Origin: Wurfbainia villosa | Lineage: Eukaryota; Streptophyta; Magnoliopsida; Zingiberales; Zingiberaceae | NCBI GenBank assembly: GCA_025175895.1 | Contig: CM046005.1 | Span: forward strand, 66,674,325-66,738,324 | Reading direction: 5' to 3' | Length of the DNA: 64,000 nucleotides | Shown: positions 47,371 to 57,324 of the stretch, one piece after another | Layout of the letters: each line of letters opens with the position of its first letter | How positions within the stretch are numbered: position 1 is the first letter of the stretch | Made by a program: the position numbers and the translations under genes | Notes under the pieces: model-generated | The model's input: only the letters and a program-made list of their open reading frames with translations | The model's database searches: none | What the model was told of the DNA's origin: nothing

Positions 47371-49201
47371 ATGGGTTTAGGTTTGCCAACTTTAAATGGA
47401 TGGGTAGTTAATCTAACCATGATAAAGGTGGCACCTTAGGTCATTTTTAAGGTCATGGGTACCTTAGAAATGTGTTTTGATCCTAAAAGATTTTAGGATG
47501 TGCCAATATACTTTGAAGATTATGAAAAATCAATCAAATTGGCACAATTTAGGTTTAGAGGTCAGAGTGTGCCATTTTTGGTTTTGGCACACTTGGGAGA
47601 CTTTTGGTATTATGGAAAAATATACTTAAGTATAACAAATGACAATTAATATTAAAATTTAGGTATTATATATCTTTATATTTTATTTGTCATGCTTTGT
47701 TTGCTATATAATATGTCATGACATCATATTTATCTTTATCATATAAAATATCATAAGTATGTTTAGGGTTAGTTTTTAATGTCATATATATTTATATTCC
47801 ATCATATGTCATGACTTCATGATCATTGGTCATGCTTAATTATGTTATCATTTATGTCATGATCATTCATGCATTTAATTTGATTAAAATTGATTTAAGG
47901 ACTATGACATGACTTGAAGTCTCATGTATAAGGGAATCAAGTAGGGTTGTCTTAGAAAATGCATGAGGCCTTAGTTTAAAATCAACCAAACCCCACATCT
48001 CACATCTAAATTGACATGTATGTGTATTTATACACCCTAGATACATGCGAGATGATAGAATATGAGTTAAGTTTAATGTGCATAGTTTTTGCATATAGAT
48101 GAACTCAAACTCATCTAAAATCATGCTATGGATCATTAGGAAAGCTTATGTTCAAGCCATGTACATTAAGCCCAAAGAACATGACCCAATATAGGTTTTT
48201 AAAAATATTTTAAAATCATTTTAGAAAACTTTGGTGAAGTTTATTTTTTGATAGCAATCATCATTGATGAAGTTGATACAAAGTGAGCTCAAACATTGAA
48301 GTTTTTCTTCACTTTTGAACTTTGTATCAATTTCACTATTTTATGGGTAAAATATTTTTCAAACATTTTTCTCCTATTGTATTGGTCATAAGTATTATAC
48401 ATATGAAGTTTCATGATTTTTTGAATTACATATAATTATTTATGAATTTTTAAAATTCAATTCTGATAGTTGAAATTCAGAAATTTCAGTTATCAGTCGA
48501 TTGTCGCTTGATGGAAGTCGATTGATGGGCACGGCAGTTGACTGTTGCCTGATAAAGTCGACTGGCAATGCTGATTTCAGGAAAACAAGGGTTGTTTACC
48601 CCAATTTCAGCTATGGTAAGGTTCCCTAATCATTCCTAACCCTAGGATATGCTTTGGGAAGCATTAGAAAGGGTTAAAATCCATTGGATATGGATTAGGA
48701 GAGTTGTTAGGGTGATGTATCAAATTTAAGGTGTGGAAAATTTCAATGTTGAATTTCTAACCTTATTTTTGATGATTTAGAGTTCCTATTAGCTTAGGGA
48801 CTTCCCAAGGATATTGTTGGTGCAATGGTCAAGGGGGAGCAAGCATTTAGGGGGAGTCATCCATCATGGGATGATGGATGTGTTCTTCCTCATGAGAGGG
48901 AGAAATGGGAATTTGAGATATCCAATTTGGAAATTGGGAGAGTTTATAAGAGTGTCTATCTTTAGTGGTATGAGACTTATCACTAGGAAGATTGTAGGCA
49001 TCCTAAATATTTTTGGACCAAGGGGGAGATTGTAAGATCTCATTGGGATAAGAGACATTGACCTTCTTGGAGAGAACCATTTTGATGTTACTCAAAAAGG
49101 GGGAGAAAAGTAAAATTACCAATTTAGGATAATTGGTAAGTGAATTTGAGTTAGGGGCCTAACTCAATGGTGTTTTTGTCAAATATCAAAAAGGGAGAGA
49201 T
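47371..49201 (+). other. Element G non-coding block
   Basis: No gene. It carries the reverse-complement counterparts of the shared segments (TTTGATAGCAATCATCATTG at 48246-48265; TTTATGGGTAAAATATTTTT near 48340). A palindrome-related cluster is at 48490-48565. The final purine tract CAAAAAGGGAGAGAT lies just before the 3' LTR. Confidence 0.7.
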
Positions 49202-50641
49202 TGTTGGTGCAATTAGCCCAAGTTACGATTGACCGAACTCGAGTTTGACTCGAGCGATGTTTTGATGTTCGACAAAAACATATGACAATGTGATTGTCAT
49301 TGGGAAAGTCCAAGTCTTGAGTACTTGGCACGTAAAGTCCAAGCATGGGTCTTGGCAAGGAAAAGTCCAACATGGGTTGGCAAAGAAAGTCCAATCATGG
49401 TCTTGGCAAGGGAAAAGTCCAAGCTTGGGTCTTGGCATGGAAAGTCCAACATGGGTTGGCAAGGGGAAGTCCAAGCTTGAGTCTTGGCATTTGGAAAGTC
49501 CAAGGGGAATATTGGTGGCGTAAAGTTCAAGCAGGAGTCTTGGCAACATAAGTCCAATGGTTGGCAGCGTAAAGTTCAAGCAGAGTCTTGGCGCGTAAGT
49601 CCAATGTGCCTTGGCGGCAATGACAATAGTGGATGGAATCACCTGAAGGCTAGCGTATGGATGAACAAGTCATGGATGACTTGGAGGGATCCGATAGGCG
49701 TGAAGCTGATAGAGGTGGCTAGAAGGGTTAGGTTTAGGCTAAAGGTGGTCTAGCAAGTAAGGGGCACCATACTTGGGTTAAAACCTCATGTTTGAGGTGT
49801 ATCAGTCGACTGGGACAATTGGTCAGTCGACTGAAGGGAGTCAACTAGGGTTTGACTGCGGGAAGTGCCCTGGCAGTCAACTGCAGAGGTGGGCAGTCAA
49901 CTGATGGCCTAAGCAGTCGACTAATCTGGTGATCAATCAACTGATGCTCAGGATCTCGGGCACAGAAGGTTCTCCAATCGAGTGGTCGGCTCAAGCACTC
50001 AACTGATTGAGCCATCAGTCGACTGATAGTGTATCCATTGGACTTATTCGACTTGTTTCATGCCGTTGTGAGACAACAGCCACAAGGGCAGTCGACTGAT
50101 GGTCCCGATCAATCGACTACTAGGTAAAATCCAGCCTAAGGAGCAGTTTTAAAGGGAGCTCGTGGAGGGAGGATTCACCATCGGTTCTTGAGGAGTTTTG
50201 GGGCGATTTGTTGCTGCAAATCATGGTCTCCAAGTGCAATTCAAGCAACCACAAAGCAAGCATCCAAAAGTGCATTTGTAAAGTATTCTTTATGTGTTCT
50301 TGTGTATTTCATTTGTATCTTTGCTTGTATTTCATTCTTATTGTTGTAAGAATTATTGTAAGAGGTTTCTCCGCCTCCGACTTGTTGTCGAGAAGGAGTA
50401 TTATTGCTTAGTGGTGTTGTGTGCATCGCTAGGGCTCATTCGAGCCCAATCCATGGAGTATGAACCATACGATTCCGAACCACGTTATATTTTGTGTTGT
50501 GCTTGTGTCCTTGTTGTATTTGTTTTATTATTGTATATTCCGCTGTGTATAACAAGTTTTGTAGCAAGCACGCGATCGAATTCCAATCGAGCGACGACAA
50601 TGTTATTCACCCCCCCTCTAGCGGGCGCAACGTTCCTAACA
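49202..50641 (+). repeat. 3' LTR of element G
   Basis: 1440 bp, TGTTGGTGCAATTAGCC to ...GTTCCTAACA. Array 49310-49614, CAGTCGACTG cluster 49800-50115, C-run and CTCTAGCG at 50610-50622. The 5' copy lacks the CTAGCGGGCGCAA part, showing a small deletion there. Confidence 0.9.
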
Positions 50642-50999
50642 CCAAATACCCATGACTTAGACTTTTACCGCCAAGACTATACACTTAGACTTACGTGGAC
50701 AAGACTACCCCCTTGGACTTTCTATGTCAATTCCATGTTTAACTTTCCAATTTCCAAAACTCAAGCTTGGGCTTTCCCTTGCCAAGACCCATGCTTGGAC
50801 TTTCTATGCTAAGTACTCATGACTTGGACTTTCCCATGCCAAGTGTCTCACTTGGACTTCTCCATCATATGATCAACCTCTTATCAACCATCTCTCCAAA
50901 CCATTGTCAAACAATGATTTCTTCTTTGTCAAACATCAAAACACTACTCGAGTCAAACTCAAGTTTGGTAAATCATGACCTAGGCCGATTGCACCAATA
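50642..50999 (-). repeat. 5' LTR of element E, part 2
   Basis: CCAAA target site, then the remainder of the hairpin-unit array (50655-50870) and the LTR start, ending GCACCAATA at 50999. Confidence 0.85.
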
Positions 51000-51310
51000 A
51001 TTTTGTGTGCAAATTTTTTTTATCAGCAGACAATTGATGTGGATCATTAGTCGACTAATATTTGTGTAGCCTAATTTTTGTAGATAAAAAAATGACGGAT
51101 TCAATGAAAAACGATGGTGGTTATGCCGTTGTTCTTCGTGAAAAAACATGAAAAACTTAGATCCGATGCAAAACCTACGATTCCTAACTTTTATATTCGA
51201 TGATTATACGTGTTTAAACTCATTAAGATCTAATGTAAAATGCATGAATTCGGACCAAGATCATTGAAAATTAGCATTCTAATATTGTATGATCAATGAT
51301 ACCTAACCTT
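51000..51310 (-). other. probable leader of an old copia element (H)
   Basis: No coding frame. On the minus strand it follows a degenerate primer-binding site and reads as an AT-rich leader. 51005-51060 continues the palindrome cluster interrupted by element E. Confidence 0.4.
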
Positions 51311-51325
51311 GAGCTCTAATATCAA
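51311..51325 (-). other. degenerate primer-binding site
   Basis: Minus strand TTGATATTAGAGCTC, which resembles TGGTATCAGAGC with changes, adjacent to a possible LTR end (...GATCGATCA at 51327). Confidence 0.45.
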
Positions 51326-51326
51326 T

Positions 51327-51900
51327 TGATCGATCTCTTAATCTGTCAATAGATCACGCATCTGTATATAATTCAAAAAATATAAAATAAAACGATCCGA
51401 CCATAGAATATTATCATCTAATCTACATTGATCATGTGAAAATGAAATACAACAGAAACATAAATATGCACCTGGATCTGGAGGCATCGTTGCCGAAAGA
51501 ATGCAAAGTTAGAAGAAGTCAAAGAGTCGCAGGGCTTGATCTTTCACACGTGCGAGAGAGACGACTCCGAATGCTCTATCCGATGGGGAAAAAGAGATAG
51601 TCGTTCAATCTTCTCTCCTACGAAGATCATACCTTATATATAGAGCAAGTTCAAATCCGTTAACAACCCATCAATACTAATGATAATAGTTAAAAAATTC
51701 TACACTTATGAATCTATATTCAATAATTCATATCTAATAATACAAACTAAGATTAAAATTATAATTTGACCACCAATAACGATGTGTCACCTGAGATCTT
51801 AACGCATATTAACTATCTCATGCCTTTTCTTTGCATATCTCTAAAAGACAAATCTTTCTATAATTTTCTTGTCACGTGGATGTTTCTATCATGAGCCACC
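51327..51900 (-). repeat. possible LTR of old element H
   Basis: Minus-oriented. A TATA-like TATATATAAGG (plus 51636-51646) lies about 310 bases before the putative LTR end at 51327. The 5' boundary is not identifiable, so the right end is a guess. It could instead be a promoter of an unrecognised transcript. Confidence 0.35.
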
Positions 51901-52497
51901 TTTAAAATTCAATTAACAACACTATACTTTTAACATCTGGTTCAGTAAACTTAGATTCCGCCTCATCTTTGCGATACAGATCACACGTCCAAAACGTATT
52001 GTCCTCTTTAAATCGTATTGCTAATAAAGCTACGTGGATTGGTTAGGATAAAAGAGCAATCAATTAAATATCTCTTGCAATGATAGTTTAGTACCGTGGA
52101 AATTATTTTATTTAATTCTTGCGGCAATATTCTATGTCAAAATAAATAGTTGTTTTATTTTTTTATCTGTCACTGTGACATTCATCAATAATTATATTTT
52201 ATTATGTAGGGCAAATATTATAGATGGCGATCACTTCATTAATCAACAAAATTTTCTATTTGCTCCACACCTACAAGCAAAACCAAGTCCACAAATTTAA
52301 CCAATCCATTTCTTCTCAAACTTTCCAATTCCTAATTCAAAAATCACATCTCTTGGTGGGAGTTAAGCATTTATAATTGTATATCTTCATTTGGACCAAC
52401 TCCTCCCCATTCTATATATCTTCATTTCTTTTGCTCTTCAATCTTTCACCTTCCTCCTCCCATTATAAACTTTGCTCACCACTCTCTCAAAAGCACC
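51901..52497 (+). promoter_or_regulatory. upstream region of the host gene
   Basis: AT-rich with two TATA candidates, CTATATAT (52412-52419) and CATTATAAAC (52461-52470). Pyrimidine-rich sequence (CTTCACCTTCCTCCTCC type) between and after them would form the 5' UTR. The start context is AGCACCATGG. Which box is used cannot be told. Confidence 0.45.
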
Positions 52498-52866
52498 ATG
52501 GGGAACTCCTTGGGTTGCTTATCGCATGAAGGATTCGAGGTCTCACCAAACCCTGCAAGGAAGTCCAAGCAAAGGCACCATCAGTGCCTCAATATTGCTC
52601 CTTTAAACAAATGGTTTCAGAGAAGAAGTATGTCCCTTCCAGGTAAACAACAGAAGGAGATGGTGAAGAAGAAGGGAGTTACCAGGGTGAAGGTGGTTCT
52701 CTCCAAAGAGGAAGCAGCTCAATTGCTAGCTCTGTTCGCCCACCGCAAAGAAATGATGGCCGTCAAGACCATGCACCGGCTTGGTACAGTACTTCGGACT
52801 ACTTGCCGTCACCAGTCTTACCGCCAGTGGAAGCCGGTGCTTGCTAGCATCCCTGAGCTAATTTAA
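52498..52866 (+). CDS. small MGN-type plant protein, function unknown
   Basis: 122-residue intact frame with a good start context (CACCATGG). The N-terminus MGNSLGC fits N-myristoylation at Gly2 with a nearby Cys that could be palmitoylated, suggesting membrane attachment. Residues 18-60 are basic (RKSKQRHH, RRS, KKK). Residues 62-80 (VTRVKVVLSKEEAAQLLALF) resemble the conserved VKVVLSKEEA segment of small uncharacterised plant proteins; the remainder is predicted helical and basic. I do not recognise a named gene. It is single-exon, has no transposon similarity and is the only convincing host gene here, lying between an old LTR and a CACTA end. Confidence 0.7.
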   Translation: MGNSLGCLSHEGFEVSPNPARKSKQRHHQCLNIAPLNKWFQRRSMSLPGKQQKEMVKKKGVTRVKVVLSKEEAAQLLALFAHRKEMMAVKTMHRLGTVLRTTCRHQSYRQWKPVLASIPELI

Positions 52867-54207
52867 GGACCTAGAGATATTAATGAAAGTGCGTATGGGA
52901 TGGGTGAAATTGTTGTAATGCTTCTCTCCTCAGTAACTGAATGGCCAATGCGTGGTTGTACTTAAATGAATCATTAGTGTTTCAAGATTTTATACAATTA
53001 TTACTTGAATAGCCAATGAGGCTTACATTTTGCTCGGTATGATAAGTCTCATATTGAAAAAAGATACACTTCGCAGGAGAGTTGAGGCAAGATTTGATGA
53101 AGAGATACTGCACAACACCAGCAAGCCACTTAAGGCCATGAAGGAATGCAACCCTTTAAAATAGTAAAGAAAATGAAAAAAAAAAAAAAAAAAAAAAACC
53201 AAATCCTGCGGTTGTTAGAGGTGGCTTCATACAATTTTAGATTAGTACCCTTCACAGCATGCAGTTGTTGAGAGCTCAACAAACCTTGGAAGTATGCTTT
53301 GCTTTTAGCTTTTGACTCTGCCTGTTTTTGGAGTGAGATAAACACTAAAAAAATTAACTTGATGAATTGGATTGTCGATTTTTTATACATTCTTTCATAA
53401 ATTTCAAAGGAGGCAAAAATAATAGAAAGAAAAAAGATGATAAAAAGTATGCAATATTTTTGCTACCTAATTGGCAACTGGAAAAGTGGAGTTAAAGAAA
53501 GATGCAAACGTCCAACAATCCTTCAGTTAGTGGAATCATGTTGTACATGAACTAGGTTGTCCAAAGCAAGGGGAATAGTATTTTAGTTGACGACCATAGT
53601 ACCAACTTTGCCGACAGTGCAGGAGCAGGCTTTGAGGAAATGTTGGATGCGTTGTTTGTACTGAACTGACAGAATCTTAACGCATAGATTATGAGTTATA
53701 GTAGATTAAGTATTCAGATGGTTACCTGCTCTCACTATCTTCGTTATTTATCATCCTGAATTCCTCATGCATGATACTGTGTAGAAACTACAAAAGGCCC
53801 TGATTCCTGATCAAACTTCTGGTTCATTGCTACTCTATTTCTTATGAACTTTAATAGAATAAAAATGTCTAGTTTGATTGCAGAAATTGACTAGGATATT
53901 AATTATCAGTGATCCAGGAGAATAGGATCACATTGTTCTTGTGATCATTCTGAGGTCTGGAGTGACAAACTTGTTATGCTCTCTCCCTTTAAATTGCCTT
54001 GGCTTCCATCTTGATTCCAAGCTTCCCTTCAAATCTTCAGTAAAAGAAGTCTTTGTTCATTAAACAAAGTGGAATTTGTAACAAAATTTGTTGGGAAGTG
54101 TCTGAAGTCTTATCTAGAGATACAGTAAGTAGACTGCAGAGGTCGAGTGGAAAAATCAATAGGCCGACTATAGATTCGGGGAGCCGGCTGAGCATCGAGC
54201 GGAGTGT
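52867..54207. other. 3' UTR and intergenic sequence
   Basis: The first 120 bases are the probable 3' UTR of the gene (AATGAA-type signals near 52880 and 52966). An A-run of 20 or more bases at about 53176-53199 follows; it may mark an old insertion tail. No other gene is seen. The minus ORF 54037-54360 crosses into the CACTA end and is not trusted. Confidence 0.5.
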
Positions 54208-54943
54208 CACTACAAAAATAAATAAATTTGGCGATGAATTTTGCAAGGAATTTTGGAAAAAAATTCGTTGCAAAAATTTTTGCAACAAAAAAAATTTCGT
54301 TGCAAATAATTCGCCGTCAAAATCTACAACAAAAAATAAAAATTTGTCGCCAAATTGCAATAAATAATATTTTCGTTGTAAAATTCATCGCCAAATTTGC
54401 GACGAAAAATATATTCGTCGCAAAATTCTAATAAACATATTTCAACGAATAAAATTAAATTTGGCGACGAATTTATTTTTCGTCACAAATTTGACAACGA
54501 ATACAGTTTTCGTCGCAAATTTGGCGACGAAAATTAAGATAAGTCGCCAAATTTTTCAACATCAGTCGATTGACGAATACATCAGTCGATTGAATATACG
54601 ACCAGTTCAACTGATCGGTCGGCTACCAAAGGTTATGTGACATGCTACAGTAATGACAGTCGATTGGTCATATTCATCAGTCGACTGCTCAGTCGCCTAC
54701 GAAACGTTCTGTAAGCTGCTACAGTACTATCAGTCGACTGATCATGTTCATCAGTCAACTGTTGTTGAAAATCTATTTTGAAGCCGAAGTTTTTGATGTA
54801 TCAGTCGACTGATTGTTTACATCAGTCGACTGATGCATCTATTTTTGCAACGAAAATTGTATTTTCGTTGCAAAACTGGATAAATTAAAAAATATATTTT
54901 TATAGATTATTTTTTTCCCTATTTTTCAACAAACACACACAAC
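54208..54943 (+). mobile_element. CACTA-type transposon end with subterminal repeats
   Basis: Starts CACTACAAAAA (54208-54218), the En/Spm terminal motif, then many direct and inverted copies of TTTGGCGACGAA / TTCGTCGCAAA (54225-54560 and 54845-54875). Between them, at 54565-54835, is a CAGTCGACTG cluster. The other terminus and the transposase are not in the window. Element I has inserted at 54943. Confidence 0.7.
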
Positions 54944-57148
54944 TGTAGGGTTTCCGGCACCGCGGAGAGTGTGTGTTCGAACATGTTTCGTAAACATGTG
55001 CACAGCGGAAGAATTAAAAAATATTAAATCTAATTTATTACAACAAACACATTACACGCATGCATAGTACAACATGTGTAGACATAATCGAAAATTTAAA
55101 TTTTACAATAAAAGGAAATCACTCTAGTTATACCTGACGTATCACGTGCAGCAGGAATGACATCAACCGGAGCGACTCTCGCTAGAATCGCCTCTATCTG
55201 TATCCACGCCGAGTATCGTCGGGATGGCTTCACAAAGCCATGAGCCTCGTCTTCATAGGAGTCACTAGCTTCGTGTCGAAGACGATGTGATCGAGAGAAG
55301 ATCACAATCCGAATCAAAATTCGGATTAGAAATCGAGTCCCCAAAACTCGCTTCTCCGGGCAGGTATTCGTCAACCGATTGACGAATCCTTCATCCTCCA
55401 TCTATGAGGATTACCGGAGATCGAATCCCTGGTAAAGTAGCCACTATCAGAGCTCAAAACGTCGTCCAAACGATGCTCCAACATGAAAGAAAGAAGCTGT
55501 CCAAAAAACTAGACAGCTTGGTAGAGGTGTTGCGCCGACCCAAAGAAGGATGGCCAGCTGCACCTTGGTCACCGGAGCCAAGGGAAGTCATCGGAGGGTC
55601 GCCGACAGAAGCTTGGATGCCAGCAGCAAGGTGGACGGCGACACAAAAGCTGGCGGCGTGGGCTGCTTGGGAAGCGGCAAGGAGAAGAGAGGGAGAGGGG
55701 TTGGGCGGCTAGGTTTTCCAACACACAAGTTATCCACGAAAAACCCTTAACCCATATTTTTATAGAGAACATATTCTTCTAAAGGTTATTGGTTAATAAC
55801 CAAAACCCGTTAACCTGCTCCAATAACTTAAGTTAAAATAAACCAAACCACGTTGGTATATTTTAAGTTAAAATGAACCGAACCAACTTTGGTTCATTCA
55901 TTTAAAACAAACCAAACTCTGGTTTATTCTCCACCATTGGATTAGAACCAAACCAATTTGGTTAATCTATCATGTCTTCATAAGACTCGACCCATCCATG
56001 CTTCCATTGCGACTGAAACAATTTCATGTTCGCTCCTTGTTTGGTCTAACAAAAGCTAGTTTCTCTCGGTTTGAGAATCTCATTCTCAAGCTCGTTTTAA
56101 ATCCTTGGGATTACGCTCGTTGTGCGTGTGATCAAATAGGTTCTCGATTTATGTTGACCATCTATAATTAACCATTAATTATAGAATGATCATGAGTGAC
56201 ACCTTGTAGTACATCATGATCCCCAATTTACCGAAAAATCAATGGTTGATCCAGAACCATTTCTGAAACCCTTCAGCAGCTACAATGAATCGTGCCCCGT
56301 TCCCTTCACGCATCTTATACCCACTTGGTTCAGGACATGGTCTATAGTGTCAGTCCCCACTAGGCTGACTACGTCACACCTAGCCCAAGTATCATTTCCT
56401 CATCCTACGGATTCTAGTTACTTCACATGTATCCAAGAGTACCTTACTCTAAACATGTAATATTTTGGCCAAAGACTTTAGTAATAATCCAACGAGAGGC
56501 CATGGGTATACATCTCGTCGCAAGGAGTGGTGAATCCATTATAGGCTATTCAAACACCTTCAGTCACTTCGACTTATACCCAATCATCCGGGATCCACAT
56601 CTTCTCAGAGATGCTTGCTTAAGATGTCAAAGCATAAGTCTTCATGACCAAGATGACTTGAATACCGCAAGCCAAAGGAACATTACACTTAAGTTATAGT
56701 AAGAACTTCATTGACATATCCATATATGCAGAGAACCATATAAAGTCTTACAACTGGTTACTCCAATGAACTAGTTACCATAACTAGAATCCACGATTAA
56801 CTTCGGATATCACAATATCTCCAGCCAGTGAGAATCAGTTGCTTGGATACACCAAAGAGTATATCTCGTGCTAGTCTCGACAGAATTGAAGGTGACCAAA
56901 TCCATCAATTCATCGACTAGGGATAATTCCAATACATCACAATTACACATGTAGAGATACTCACTAGTTGTGATTCAATCACAAATTCTCTCATGCTGTG
57001 AATCGTATTGCAGACATTTAGTAAATGAGTTTAAGATCCCATCAAATACATGAAAACATGTATACTCAAATAGTGAATCTTCATTTATCAAATAAATGGT
57101 ACAACCATAAGGCGATTGCCTTAGGACACCTCTCATATATTACTAACA
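54944..57148 (-). repeat. 3' LTR of element I (Angela-like)
   Basis: 2205 bp. On the minus strand it begins TGTTAGTAATATATGAGAG and ends ...CGGAAACCCTACA. Same family as the LTR of J in opposite orientation. TATA box on the minus strand at about 55757-55766. ORFs in it are shadows. The left target site would be ACAAC (54939-54943); the right one lies outside the window. Confidence 0.88.
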
Positions 57149-57324
57149 AACTCCTACTTGGCCTAATGTCAATCGCCACGGAATCCAATACCATAAGCTC
57201 TAACATGACCCTCAAACTTACTTTGAGATGATGCCTTAGTTAAAGGATCCGCTAAGTTCCTTTCAGTAGGAATCTACTCGATTTGTATTATCCTTCCTAC
57301 TAATGATCTCTCTGATCAGATGAT
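57149..57324 (-). pseudogene. pol: Element I: end of pol (RNase H tail)
   Basis: Minus-strand sequence that reads, across frames, as the end of a copia RNase H (LADPLTKAL followed by KFEGHVRAYGI) and then a purine-rich AAGTAGGAG tract immediately before the LTR. Cut at 57324 by the LTR of element J; the rest of I should lie beyond J. Confidence 0.7.

Larger units (their letters stand above)
44172..50641 (+). mobile_element. Element G: gag-only copia retrotransposon in LTR of E
   Basis: Plus-strand element of 6470 bp: 5' LTR 44172-45638, primer-binding site 45641-45652, gag 45706-47370, non-coding block 47371-49201 and 3' LTR 49202-50641. Flanked by CCAAG (44167-44171) and CCAAA (50642-50646). 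The LTR of E resumes without loss at 50647. Confidence 0.92.
37633..50999 (-). mobile_element. Element E: gag-only copia retrotransposon
   Basis: 3' LTR 37633-39271, non-coding block 39272-41117, decayed gag 41118-42825, primer-binding site 42879-42890, and 5' LTR 42892-44171 plus 50647-50999 split by element G. Both LTRs are about 1.63 kb. No pol. Confidence 0.85.

Noticed and set aside
53130..53390. 86-residue minus ORF with a Phe-rich run
   Set aside because: The Phe run is the complement of the A-tract at 53176-53199; no domain.
54037..54360. Minus-strand 107-residue ORF
   Set aside because: It crosses the CACTA terminus and consists partly of the subterminal repeats.
55404..55772. ORFs in a GC-rich stretch of LTR I
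   Set aside because: The homologous part of LTR J (58720-58980) does not keep these frames; it is LTR sequence near the transcription start.
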